Part shown: positions 33,501-43,305 of the stretch, piece by piece | Position numbering within the stretch: position 1 is the first letter of the stretch | How the letters are laid out: every line of letters begins with the position of its first letter | Notes under the pieces: generated by a model | Databases searched by the model: none | The model's input: the letters and a program-made list of their open reading frames with translations, nothing else | Told to the model about the DNA's origin: nothing | Translations under genes and position numbers: made by a program | Source: Umbilicaria muhlenbergii | Lineage: Eukaryota; Ascomycota; Lecanoromycetes; Umbilicariales; Umbilicariaceae | DNA: 64,000 nt | Assembly: GCA_000611775.1 (NCBI GenBank) | Contig: KK106982.1 | Location: 6,504,495-6,568,494 of the forward strand | Direction: 5' to 3'

Positions 33501-33919
33501 TCCAACTATCAGCGGACAACGTGCACCTTTCCCTCGACAAGGACCTTCCCGATGCCACTCTTCAGAAAGGCGCCATACTCCTCATCCACGGCATCTCCGA
33601 GGCGTCGATGCAGCCCTTCCAATCCACGGAAGGCCCGCTCGGTGACACCCTCAGCACCGACTCCAACTTCTTCTTCCGCCCGGGCCAGTCGTTCGACGTT
33701 AGCGTCTACGAGGATGCCCGCGATGCGGGGACGCCGGGGCCGGGGATTGTGGACGTGGAGGATGGGCGACTGGTTGGGAAGGGGACGTTGGAGCTGGGGG
33801 ATGGCAGATATGTGGATAGTGTGCTGATGAATAAGGATCCGTATGAGATGAAGGAGGGGGATGAGAAGTTCAAGGCTTGGAAGAAGCTTTTTGATCAAAT
33901 TGGCAAGGAACTTGAGTGA
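30592..33919 (+). CDS. Group II PLP-dependent decarboxylase (tyrosine/glutamate decarboxylase-like), long fungal form
   Basis: Six exons: 30592-30771, 30845-30960, 31007-31614, 31667-32919, 32971-33260 and 33331-33919 (introns 73, 46, 52, 51 and 70 nt). All phases fit, giving about 1011 aa. The PLP-fold core has IPFWSPRYQGHMCMDLSMPA, VCGGTVANLESVWVARNL (cofactor phosphate region), HGDAAWGGYF (pyridine-N aspartate) and SITIDPHKAAYVPYPAG (Schiff-base lysine). The active-site set looks complete. The length is about twice that of a bacterial tyrosine decarboxylase; after about residue 700 comes a long C-terminal region (for example FYLYGTPQDLNIDHILVR) that I cannot assign. The substrate is unknown; an aromatic or acidic amino acid is likely from the family. 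Confidence 0.8.
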
Positions 33920-34423
33920 GTGGGAGTGCGTACTTGTAGTTGGATGAGATTGCATTGGATCTAGTGTGAGGCTTATAATTTGAAGGCGATGCAAGTTATG
34001 ATCTCTTCATTTTTCTTCCTTTGCCTTTTACGCAGTTTACTGAGATGACTCTTGAGACTGTATGCTATTATAATCGGATCAGGGGCAACAGCTAAATCTG
34101 TTGAGGTTAAGTTTTTTGTATTTAACAAAAGCGATGTTTGGGCGTTCCAGTGGGAGCATTGGAATTCGAGGGCAGAGCTAGGTTAACGACACAATGGGCT
34201 CCTCAGGCTTGATTGATCTTATCCATGGCGTTGTTCGACGAGGACCAGATTGGGCGCTTCACTACTAGAACAAACCTGGCTCCGCAAGCTCGCCGATCCT
34301 TCTAAGTCTCCAGTCCAAGGCTCACCGTAATGCCAACCTTCCAATCGCGTCTTCCTGGGTGACCTCACATGCATACATCCCAATCCTCACTCGTCAGACA
34401 CCGAAGTATCCATTTTGCGCCTA
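33920..34423. other. Intergenic region
   Basis: About 500 bases between convergent genes (PLP decarboxylase and PIG-L protein). It contains copy 2 of the ~90 bp module. Nothing else is recognised. Confidence 0.45.
34140..34228. repeat. ~90 bp dispersed module, copy 2
   Basis: GGGCGTTCCAGTGGGAGCAT, AATTCGAGGGCAGAGCTA, ACACAATGGGCTC and GATCTTATCCATGG match the module at 29074-29160 in order and orientation, with scattered differences and a small insertion. Confidence 0.65.
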
Positions 34424-35434
34424 TCAAATCTTCTCCCTCCTCAAATCATTCACAACCATAAACCGCCCCAGCCCGACCCACCCCCACCGAAACCACCTCA
34501 TCTGGCTCCGATGCCCCTGTGTCATAGCCCTCTGCCCCCGTCGCCACTGCCACAAATCATTCACATACAACAACCGCTCCGGCTTCTCCCCCCCTGCCCC
34601 TCCAGTTTTCTTCTTCTTCCCCGCCGCCGACTTCTCCCTCGCAGCCCCCAACACAACCCTCAGCATCGTAGCCGGCGCATCAAACACCGAGATATACTTT
34701 CGCACCACATTGGTGGAAGTCAGCGTATACAACCCGACCGGACACTCCCACCCGCTCTTATCGCGCATGAGCCCCTGCAGCCAGGCGCGCGCGCCGAGGG
34801 GGAGCGAGCGGTGGTTGGGGTGGCCAGAGACACCGTGGGGGTCGAAGGTTAGGAGGATGTCGATTGTGGCGGTGGGGGCGGAGGAGGAGGAGGAGGAGGA
34901 GGAGGAAGGGGGGCTGAAGGCGGAGGAGAGGACGGATGCGATGGCGGGGGCGGACCAGGTGGTTGTCATGCTGTCGGGGAAGGAGGGGTCGTCGAGGACG
35001 AGGATGTCGGAGGCGGAGCGGATGCCGAGGGTGAGGGCGCTGGCGGTGAGTTCGCGGGTGCGGGTGGGGCCGAGACCGTCTGCGTTACCTGCGGGAGGGG
35101 GGTTAGTGGGGTGGGAAGAACTGTATACGACAGATGGAAAGGTTGCCTGGGGAGAAGTGCGGGGGGTTTGCAGTCGCGGTATGGGAATTGCTAGGGGTGG
35201 GCTGCAGCACGCACCGTTACTTAGACATAGGATCTTGACGTGGTTTCCTGCTTCTCCGTCTGTCAATGCGAGCAGCGTCGGCGCGAAGAACATGGCTTCG
35301 TCATCGGGATGCGCGATGAGGAGGCAGATGCGCTTGTTGCGGAGTTGGGGGAAGGAGGCCCGCGCCATGTGGGCGGTGTAGAGCCATAGCGTGGTCAAGA
35401 CGATGGGAATGGCAGCGTAGATGAAAAGAGACAT
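34424..35434 (-). CDS. GPI12: PIG-L family N-acetylglucosaminyl-PI de-N-acetylase (GPI anchor synthesis)
   Basis: Two exons, 35434-35215 and 35088-34424; the 126-nt intron (GTGCGT..CTAAC..CGCAG) restores SNGNADGLGPTR, the family's conserved join, giving about 294 aa. The intron is a multiple of three without stops, so the unspliced frame is also open. The N-terminus is one membrane helix (SLFIYAAIPIVLTTLWLY), followed by the metal/catalytic motif LIAHPDDEAMFF (residues 40-50) and later FDPHGVSGHPNHRS. This is the ER enzyme that removes acetate from GlcNAc-PI, the second step of GPI-anchor synthesis. A run of nine serines comes from a TCC repeat (about 34880-34905). An upstream in-frame Met at 35668 exists but would overlap the divergent gene. 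Confidence 0.85.
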   Translation of the reverse strand: MSLFIYAAIPIVLTTLWLYTAHMARASFPQLRNKRICLLIAHPDDEAMFFAPTLLALTDGEAGNHVKILCLSNGACCSPPLAIPIPRLQTPRTSPQATFPSVVYSSSHPTNPPPAGNADGLGPTRTRELTASALTLGIRSASDILVLDDPSFPDSMTTTWSAPAIASVLSSAFSPPSSSSSSSSSAPTATIDILLTFDPHGVSGHPNHRSLPLGARAWLQGLMRDKSGWECPVGLYTLTSTNVVRKYISVFDAPATMLRVVLGAAREKSAAGKKKKTGGAGGEKPERLLYVNDLWQWRRGQRAMTQGHRSQMRWFRWGWVGLGRFMVVNDLRREKI

Positions 35435-35657
35435 GGGGCGTGGAGCACCTGGAGCAGGTGCAAAGGCGATGCTTGGCGAGAGTGAGAGCGAGGCTTGGAG
35501 ATGTTTTCGAAATGTGGGGAAGACCCCTGTCGCTGCTTGCGTCGGCCTGCATAAGGCTGAGCCTGGTCGAATCCCTGTTCGCCCCAACTTCGAGCTTTCC
35601 TTGGGGCAAGCAGCTCCCTCTGGACGCTGTTCCTCCTCCTTCGCGAAGACAGCATTA
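35435..35657. promoter_or_regulatory. Divergent promoter, PIG-L gene and small membrane-protein gene
   Basis: 223 bp between two start codons that point away from each other. Both reading frames happen to stay open through it, so automatic calls may extend either gene across the promoter. Confidence 0.45.
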
Positions 35658-36257
35658 ATGGCTCGCAAACCAGCGAAGCCGAAGACGCTGTACGAGATCG
35701 CAGCTGAGCGCCAAGCTGATCTTCAGAAGGGGCAGCCCTTCGCCCCGACTGGCTCGCAAAATACCACACCCTCCATAACCACTACGCGTATAAACCCCGA
35801 CGGCAGTCTCTCTCACAACCCAGAGGCCGAAATCAGCCATGTTTCCTCTACTACTGCAGTCGTTGCGAACGCCATCTTCACCTCTGTGACTCTTTCCATG
35901 CTGCACTTCACCCTCGACGTCCTCGTCCATCACCAATATGCCCTCTCTATCTCCTGGTCCAGTATCCTCCGCCGGACTTTTACGACGCTCCCGGCTCTTT
36001 TTCTCATTGTTTACATGCTTCAGCCTCGGTCTCAGCACCTCTATACCCAATTGCTATATCTGGTGATGAGCATTGCGGCGGGATGCTATCTGGTCTATGT
36101 CAGCAACGAGGAGCCGTACTTCGCGGTTATGAAAAGAGCACCGCCGCTTGGAACTCTATGGATATGGTCGGTCATCGAGATGAGGTTGAAGTGGGCGGTA
36201 GCGGGACTGGTGGCTGTAGGGGCGTTCTACTGGGGTGGCGGATACACAATTTTCTGA
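35658..36257 (+). CDS. Fungal multi-pass membrane protein of unknown function (DUF7719-like)
   Basis: Single exon from the ATG at 35658 (MARKPAKPKTLYEIAAERQA), 199 aa. After a basic N-terminus come four likely membrane helices: a first (ANAIFTSVTLSMLHFTLDVL), FTTLPALFLIVYML, LYLVMSIAAGCYLVYV and KWAVAGLVAVGAFYWGGGY. The conserved-looking block between helices is LGTLWIWSVIEMRLKWA. I believe this is the fungal family named DUF7719, but that is memory, not a search. Localisation is probably ER or another internal membrane. The preceding open codons (from 35421) are promoter sequence of the divergent gene. Confidence 0.65.
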   Translation: MARKPAKPKTLYEIAAERQADLQKGQPFAPTGSQNTTPSITTTRINPDGSLSHNPEAEISHVSSTTAVVANAIFTSVTLSMLHFTLDVLVHHQYALSISWSSILRRTFTTLPALFLIVYMLQPRSQHLYTQLLYLVMSIAAGCYLVYVSNEEPYFAVMKRAPPLGTLWIWSVIEMRLKWAVAGLVAVGAFYWGGGYTIF

Positions 36258-36709
36258 TCGATTTCACCATGGGGACTCCTAAAGGGAATTAGGGGTCTAA
36301 AGCGGCTATGAAAACTCGAATGAGGGCCACCTGATTGTGAGCCTTGCCTTTGGATGCAATCAAAAGGTCGTGGGCGATTTCCTTACCGCTTTGCCAGAAG
36401 AAGAAAATTGGAGTGGACAGGCGGGGATAGACGCGAATTGAGCCATCGATTAGGCATCCGCGAGCGCTGTGCGCAGGCACCCGCTGTGTCTGGACACCGG
36501 CTGTCCCGGAGGGCTTATCATAATTCGGTCGTTATTCAGCGTCATGCCAAGCATCCTGGTCGGAAGGTTAAGCACGCAAAGCACAGCTCTCCATGAGGGA
36601 CCGTGCAACAGATTCTTACAGAAATATATAAGGAACGATCGTGGAGAGCTGTTCTTTTTCTCTATTTCCTCCCTCCACAGTCACACTCATCACCGGACCA
36701 ACACCCAAA
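36258..36709. other. Intergenic region
   Basis: About 450 bases between two plus-strand genes. A TATA-like ATATATAAGGA lies around 36624-36634, about 80 bases before the next start codon. No other feature is seen. Confidence 0.4.
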
Positions 36710-37445
36710 ATGGCGCCTCGAACAACTTCAATCCTTCCACCCTACGACTCAGTAACGACTTTATCGCTAATGTCGCCCTTACTCGACGCCTCCACGAAAG
36801 AACTCGCGGGATACCAAACATGGACGAGAAATCCAGAGCAAGATCACGAGCAGGTAAGCTGGCATCTTCATTTCCTCGTCGAAACCATTTCGTCCCCTGG
36901 CGAAGAAGACTTGTACCATCCGAGACAAGCTTCGACATTCCCATTTAGCCCATGCCATACTACCTGCTAACATGTTCTAGACGCCTCTACTCAATCCATT
37001 CGCTGAAAAGCATTCCACCTTCCAACCGTCGACGCCAGCACCAACCCAAGACCCCGAACGCCAAACACCCCCCCCAACCCCCTGGCACAGACACCCGCGC
37101 CTCTGGCACTCCCTCGGCGCAACCATCTACTGCCTCAACTTCCTCGCCCAACTCGCCTTCAGCGCCATCTTCCACCTCTCCTACCGCGCCTCCATGGACC
37201 AAACCAGTCCCCACTGGGTCTACTGCGAGAACCTCGACTTCTACTTCCTGTTCGAAATGCTCTGTGTTTGTCTGCTGCAGGGGGTTTTCGCAATCGATGA
37301 CGCGCTTAGTGGTGGAGAGGGACATCGGCCGCGGTTGTTTGAGCAGATGGGAAGGCTGGGGATTATGGTCGCGGTTTCTTGCTCGCCGTGGGTGTTGGCG
37401 GGGGGGGGCGGTGGTGGAGAATTGTTTGGGGAGGGAGGCGTGTAG
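36710..37445 (+). CDS. Small hypothetical membrane protein
   Basis: Two exons, 36710-36853 and 36981-37445, with an intron of 127 nt (GTAAGC..GCTAAC..TTCTAG, phase 0), giving about 202 aa. The N-terminus is disordered (MAPRTTSILPPYDSVTTLS), followed by a Pro-rich linker (ERQTPPPTPWHRHP). Three hydrophobic stretches then look membrane-spanning: GATIYCLNFLAQLAFSAIF, FYFLFEMLCVCLLQGVFAI and LGIMVAVSCSPWVLAGG. I do not recognise a family. The composition and clean splice signals support a real gene. Confidence 0.55.
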
Positions 37446-38186
37446 GGTTGGTGGGTGGGGGGTGGTGTCTGGATATGGGTTTGGGACTAGTTGGGCGGGT
37501 TAGTGGTGGGGCGTGCAGAGTCGGGGAGGGGCAGGTGGTGTAGAGGTAGAAGGCTGTGTAGATAGTCGGGATAGAGAATTCTAAATTTGTTCATGAGGTC
37601 CTTGAATGACGAGGCGTGATAGTGGATGAACGCGTTGGATCTGCGCGTGGGTAGGGGCATCCCAAACATCTGGTTGTGGAGGCGAAGGTTTCATGCCAGA
37701 GTATGTATTACCTGGAGCATGGGCACACTCTGCAAGACACTATTGACGAATCAAAGAGTCCGTCAGGAAACATATCAAGGTTACTTCGCTGCAATGTGGG
37801 AGAGTCAGAGCCCCAAATCTGCACACCAACGATGATCTCCACAACAACTTCAGGCGGGATTGTGGCAAATACTGCATTTCCTAACGATACTAGCCTAGTA
37901 GTTGGCATGCGTTCAGGCAAAACGAATGACTTCCTCGCAAATGCTTCCCTTGTTATTTCGCAAGAACCTGAAATCGGCATAAAGAATGTCTCCTCAGCAA
38001 ATGGTCATCTCCTCCTTCCAGACGGAGCTAAGGCCCTCCAATAACGATGTTAGATTTTCGATGCTCGTTAGGAGAAAAGGCAACACAACAAACGGATTCA
38101 TAGCATTCTCGCCTATCCAGGCTCAACACCACATGCAATGCTGCCCCTAGAGGTACGAGGATGCATTCGCCCAATTCTCCGGCACC
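37446..38186. other. Intergenic region with a weak minus-strand frame
   Basis: About 740 bases. A 90-codon open frame on the minus strand (37980-37708, starting MPISGSCEITREAFARKSFV) looks mildly protein-like (FATIPPEVVVEIIVGVQIWG), but no splice partner or family is evident. It may be the remnant of a small gene. Confidence 0.3.
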
Positions 38187-39767
38187 CTAATCCCCCATCA
38201 CCTCATCCTCATCATCCTCCTCCTCCTCATCCTCCTCCTCCTCCTCATCCACTTCCTCATCCTCTTCCACCGCCGCCGATCCCAAAAGCGGAGTCGCAAG
38301 CTCAATGCTGGTGATGCAGTCGGTGCTCAGATACCCCTTGCTGCAGTAGTACGAGAGAGCTTCATGGCCCATACGGCCCACAAGCAGGCGGATACTGGGA
38401 AGGCGCTCGGCCATGTATTTGAAGCATTGCCGCTGGAAAATGGTGTACTTGTGCGCGACGTAGGAGCAGCCGATCTCTGAACGAGATGTTTAGTTCGAAC
38501 GGCAGGTGTGGGGGGTGTAGACGGTATTCGAAGGTGGTGCGGGAGCAGGCAACTTACCGGCCATGACAAACACGAATACGACGCCGGTGCCGCCAAAAGT
38601 CTCGGCCATGTCCACCCAGTTCTTCCCGCCAATGTATTCGGCGCGGAACTTCTCGCGCATCTTCTTCTTCTTTTCCGCTTTGGCATTTCCCGCCTTTTCG
38701 TCGGCGAGACCGTCGAGGAAATGGTACTGTTCGAGCTCGTGCGCAGCAGCATCTCTCTTATATCTCTGTTTCGACTTGCGACCTCTCGATACCAGCATGT
38801 TCACCGAGGCGAAGAGTTGCATTTGACCGAACGCACGATGGATCTTCGCATCGTCACATTGGGCCGCGGCATGCTCGATAGCGTTGAAGATGCCGATGGG
38901 ATCCTCCAGGTCCCAAGCGGTAGCAGGGACTTTGGTCCTCAGGCTCGACGTTCTCTCCGCAAACTCGAGGATTTGATCCTTGATCAGGTCGAAGCTGAGC
39001 TTTGTGCCTGCGAAGAAGACCTCCTCGACCTCGGCCTTGAACTTTTCGGCGGGGAGTGGTTGGACACGGTCTTGGAAGGCCTGACAATAGAGTTTCATTT
39101 GCAAGAGGGCTTCGGGGGTTCCGCGGATGATTTCTTGCTCGGTGAGGTATGCAACGCAATCCTTCCGAGCTACATTAATCTCCTTATCTGCGACCTCATT
39201 CTCGTCATCAATGTCGATGCTGGCTCCCTCGCGGTGTTTCTTTCCCTTCGCCCCAACCTTCTTCTGCTTTGGTGTTGCCATTCCGGACACTCCCCCATTC
39301 CCGGTATAACGTACGACCTCAGTCCCACTCACTTCCTGGGCTTTGGCGACGTTGATAATAGTTTCTTCCGCTTCTGCGTCGCTTCTGCAATCGACACCGC
39401 CAAACTTTGCATACATGGTAGGTAGCAAGTGCAGCTTTTCCGAAAGATATGCAGCTTTCGCCGCATGGTCGACCCTTGGTTTCTTACTTATCCCGCTGGA
39501 AACGGGACGCAAGATGGCTTCTACCACTTTAGATGACTTCAGCTGCTTCTGCATGCGTCGCTGCTTAGTGATTTCCTTCTGCAAAGCTGCAGTGTGCTTT
39601 TCCATCACGGGAAGATTGAATTCAACGAGTTTCATAAGAAGCTTCCGGAAAGCAGGGGCATTGCAAATCTTCTGAAGCGCGAGAGCGGGAGCATCCTCTG
39701 CAGTATGCTTAATCCAGTAAATGATCGACGAGTAGGCGTGGCTTTGATGGGGAGTTAGTCCCTTCAT
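38187..39767 (-). CDS. Conserved-looking hypothetical protein with acidic tail
   Basis: Two exons, 39767-38558 and 38476-38187, with an 81-nt intron joining AGEIGCSYVAHKYTIF, giving about 499 aa. No family is recognised. Features: a Lys/Arg-rich central segment (GKKHREGASIDIDDENE, about 175-195), long helical regions with conserved-looking blocks (FNAIEHAAAQCDDAKIHRAF, then MQLFASVNMLVS), a basic KAEKKKKMREKFRAEY patch, and a C-terminal run of Glu/Asp (about the last 30 residues). The acidic tail and basic patch would suit a nuclear or nucleolar chaperone-like protein, but that is inference. Confidence 0.65.
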
Positions 39768-40997
39768 GTTTGCGGCTGGCCAGAAGCAGGAGAAGGGGTT
39801 TACGTAAGTGATCGAAGGGTCAGCGGTGAGCTCGAAATAACATTGACGTTAACAGGCGGCGAGCTCTTCGGTGAAAGAAGGTTGGAGCAGTCAGCTTGCT
39901 CTCTAGCTAGTGAAGACCAGGAGTTTAGGGCTGAAGTAAACCTCTCCCGGATTATGTGAGTTGAGAGAAGCCTGGCGAATTTGGAAGACGGCAGTGAGAT
40001 TCGTAACTGACGCCGTCGGTGAAAGATAAAAGGCTCAAGAATGACGTAGAAAATGAAAGTGGAACAAGATCCAGATATGGGATTACCGAGAGATGTTTGA
40101 AAAGGGGCCTGGTAGTAGTTGTAGATCTGATGCCTTATCTAAGAACACCGTTAGCTCAAGATTAGAATTCGACGATGAAAGAGTTTCTGAGCTCTGCAGA
40201 TGAATTCTGGAAGACCGAATTCTGTAGAGTCAAGTAGTGCTTCGCATAGTATCAGCTTGGAGCTAGGGAAGAGGAGAGGTGATGGAGGGTGAGGAATGAC
40301 TGCTTCGAAGAGTAGAAGCTTACGCTCAACCTGGGGTTCTCGCAAGGCGCTGACTTGGTGAAAGGCCCTTGTTGACGCACCAAATCAATCGTAGGCCTCA
40401 CGGTGCCGCAGTAACTGCAGCTTTCAATGATATAGGAAGCGATGCGTTCGGGTGCCCTGAGAATTGTGTACCGTTGCGGATAGCACCCGAGAAGGTCAAT
40501 TTCGATTGAACTGATCCCTAGGGCGCGTGCTCAACAGCCTAAAGTGTCAATGAGACTGTTCCTGTAATTTAGAAAAGGAAAGGACTGCATATCACTTCTT
40601 GAAGTTGGACACCTCCAAGTAAGAAGAATAGTATAAGTGGTGGTGAAGGTTGGAGAATGGTCAAGTGAAGGAAGTCTAAGTAGAGCTATGTAGCTGAACC
40701 CTAAGTAGGTAGAGAAGGAAGATGATGATGATGACCGCTCTCCTTATATGACTCCAGCTTACCGTCTACGGAATGGTGACGTTCAGCGCAAAGGAAGTTA
40801 GATAATAAGACCCGTGTCAAAAAGTGTTTTGGGCAAATGACATTGCAAGACAAAAATGTATTTCCGTCGACGCCTATAATTGCATCAAAGATAATGAACG
40901 ACCTGACGAGTGAAGTCTAGACTGGTTTGTACATGTTGTTGCGCCGCACTCGTCCCATGCAATGATGTTTATATAGCTGTACAGAGAATAAAAAATA
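39768..40997. other. Intergenic region
   Basis: About 1.2 kb without a supported gene, between the hypothetical gene start and the PPR gene stop. Frames are short and broken on both strands. A small GATGAT repeat lies near 40720. No RNA gene is recognised. Confidence 0.4.
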
Positions 40998-42977
40998 CTA
41001 TTCTCGGAACCCACCCTCTGAATTCCATACAATCGTGATGCCTGGCGAGGTGCTTTCAGTCCACCTGACCAGCATGGACAAGGACTCGTTCGGATCGAAT
41101 TGAAGCCTGCCGGCATAGCTGTTATAGGCAAAGCCTTCTCGAGGTTTGAATCGGCCCCATTCATCCATAGCAATGGGCAAGCCACGTAGTTGCCATGCGA
41201 GCCTGTTCCAGTCTGCGTCCCAGTTCCATCGGCGGCCAGCAAACAAGAGCCGGACCCATCTTCGAACCATGGCAAAATCCCGTGCCTCGTACAATTGCAG
41301 CAGCCTCACTGCCTTGCGCCTGGCTTCTATCGATGTACGGATCTTCGTAGCACGAGATGTGTTGGTTTCAGCTTCTTGGAGAAGTCGAACCTCATTGTTA
41401 AGCTGAATACGCTTGGATAGCCAACTTTGCTGTCCCACTCGCATTTTCGGCAGCATTGCTTCGATCATATCTCGACGCCACAGGCTTTTAATTAGGCGGT
41501 TGTACATGGGTATGGTCGGGTTGACGTTATAAGGCTCCGAAATCATAGTATTCCAGAGGTTTTCGACGCTTTGCAGAGGCAGCTGGCCTATTTGTGCCCC
41601 ATCCGACTTGCGGTCGCCATGTCGACGTGAAGCAAGCACAAAAGTCCACTCTAGCAGTTGAGCCCATACTTCCCTCGGAATTTCGAGAGAATATTTACGC
41701 GATATATGGTCCACGACCCGTAGCGCCGTTGGAATATCGTTGTTCGAACCAAATATGTGGGCAATAGTGAAGAGGAGCTGTTTCGACGGATATACAGGGG
41801 ATGTAATTGGAAGAATCTCCGCCGAATGCATCGTATCGTCGTTCTGCGATAGCAGAGTTTCCACATCGACGTCCCACACTTTTCTGAGGATAGACTTCGG
41901 CCCTACCAGGTCACCTTCCCTGGCCATAGCAGTCATGAGAAGACAAAATGTCTTCTCATCAGCCACAATCCCCGTGTTGACCATGTTGCTAAATGACTTG
42001 ACGACATGTTGCTTTAGACCTCTATCCCCGACCAAATGGCCTCTAAACCCTGCTCTGCGTTGTTGGCCCGATTTGACCGGAAGCCGCATGCTCACGTGGT
42101 AGGGGATAACCCTCAACTTCTCCCTCTCTACTGGATCGTACACGTTTGACCAGCACAATGCCTCGAAATAAAGATTGTAGCATGGAGTATCGGGTGCGAC
42201 CCCATCCTCCAACATGTTGTTCCAGACAGCCCTAGCCGCCTCGCCGTCGCCCCCAGAGCGAACACAATTCAGGATGCATTTGTATTCCAGGATCCCCATT
42301 TTGAAACCTGCAGCTCGTCTCTTCCGCGTTATATCTCTCATGGCATCCGCAAATTCCAGAAAAACGTCCTTGAATTGCTTGGCACCTAATTGCTTGACAT
42401 GGGCCAGGTGCAAGTCCCGATAAACCTGCTTGTAAGGGTCGACAAAGGCTTTGGGGTCGAGAATTCGCAGAATCTCCATGAACGTAGTCGCCGGAATTGA
42501 GCCCACGTATGCTTCGTCCACGGATGCGCGCTGAAACGCATGCAATAGCTTCTCGGGATCTTTATTGCACAAGGCATCCATGACAGCCTGCTTGGCTTCA
42601 GCAATTGAATCTTGGGAGGGTTCTTCATCTTCAGCGGCTGAGTGTGTGGGAGTACGGCCGGGTAGTCCACCGTTATGTCTCAAGCGGTCGAGTTTCTCAT
42701 GGATCTCGGCGCCACCCTCTTCGAACAGCGGAGCACCTTCCTCGGGCTGGTCAGGGCGCACTCCTGGCACTACTTCATCCGTAGAGGTTTTGACTGTGCT
42801 GTCATCATGAACGAGACCATGGCTGGCTGGAGCTGTCGATAACGTAAGGGTTGGAAACTTGAGGGCCTTGAAGTTCAGGGACGGTCGTGCCAAAGACGTG
42901 GAGACCCGATTGAGACGAGGTTTACATGCAAGTGGAGACCTAATTGCCCCATATCTGAGGAGAGAAAAGGGCATCAA
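40998..42977 (-). CDS. Mitochondrial pentatricopeptide-repeat (PPR) protein
   Basis: Single exon, 659 aa. The N-terminus (MMPFSLLRYGAIRSPLACKP) is basic, lacks acidic residues for about 40 positions and suits a mitochondrial presequence. PPR-type helical pairs are visible: EYKCILNCVRSGGDGEAARA with VWNNMLEDGVAPDTPCYNLY, then the VNTGIVADEKTFCLLMTAMA region and NVNPTIPMYNRLIKSLWRRD. PPR proteins bind organellar RNA and control its processing or translation. The C-terminal ~150 residues (with RLLQLYEARDFAMVRRWVRL and the LPIAMDEWGRFKPREGFAYN block) recall fungal mitochondrial expression factors. A named ortholog cannot be chosen from sequence alone. Confidence 0.75.
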   Translation of the reverse strand: MMPFSLLRYGAIRSPLACKPRLNRVSTSLARPSLNFKALKFPTLTLSTAPASHGLVHDDSTVKTSTDEVVPGVRPDQPEEGAPLFEEGGAEIHEKLDRLRHNGGLPGRTPTHSAAEDEEPSQDSIAEAKQAVMDALCNKDPEKLLHAFQRASVDEAYVGSIPATTFMEILRILDPKAFVDPYKQVYRDLHLAHVKQLGAKQFKDVFLEFADAMRDITRKRRAAGFKMGILEYKCILNCVRSGGDGEAARAVWNNMLEDGVAPDTPCYNLYFEALCWSNVYDPVEREKLRVIPYHVSMRLPVKSGQQRRAGFRGHLVGDRGLKQHVVKSFSNMVNTGIVADEKTFCLLMTAMAREGDLVGPKSILRKVWDVDVETLLSQNDDTMHSAEILPITSPVYPSKQLLFTIAHIFGSNNDIPTALRVVDHISRKYSLEIPREVWAQLLEWTFVLASRRHGDRKSDGAQIGQLPLQSVENLWNTMISEPYNVNPTIPMYNRLIKSLWRRDMIEAMLPKMRVGQQSWLSKRIQLNNEVRLLQEAETNTSRATKIRTSIEARRKAVRLLQLYEARDFAMVRRWVRLLFAGRRWNWDADWNRLAWQLRGLPIAMDEWGRFKPREGFAYNSYAGRLQFDPNESLSMLVRWTESTSPGITIVWNSEGGFRE

Positions 42978-43305
42978 TTGATCTGCGTTTCCATGGACTG
43001 ATCATTTGGGAGAAGTGGGCCCTGAGTGTACAGTGGATCTCTGGAGCTGTGGGACGAGGACTGGAAAATTTATTATTTCTGGCTGGGCGAGGTCGCGCAG
43101 TACTACGGCGGCGGACGATACGTGGCGCGCTAATGGCTGAATCCTTGCGCAAGCTACCTTCCGTCTTCCAGCGATGCGCCAGGAAGACGTGGAGTGTTAC
43201 TTGGCCACTGCAGAATAGGATGATATACAGTGCGCCTATAGACATCTCGGATCATGGGCTAGGCTTGTGGGAACCTGCTTACGGACATCGGAGGCAATCT
43301 TCGAC
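42978..43305. promoter_or_regulatory. Divergent promoter, PPR and SHG1-like genes
   Basis: 328 bp between opposed start codons; it must contain both promoters. No specific motif is claimed. Confidence 0.4.

Noticed and set aside
34359-35381. Long plus-strand ORF (340 codons) opposite the PIG-L gene
   Set aside because: It is the antisense shadow of a GC-rich gene whose minus-strand product has clear HPDDE and HPNH motifs. The shadow has no family likeness and a low-complexity Glu run from the GGA repeat.
38508-39425. Plus-strand ORF (305 codons) opposite the acidic-tailed protein
   Set aside because: Antisense shadow; the minus strand gives a spliced 499-aa protein with consistent frames.
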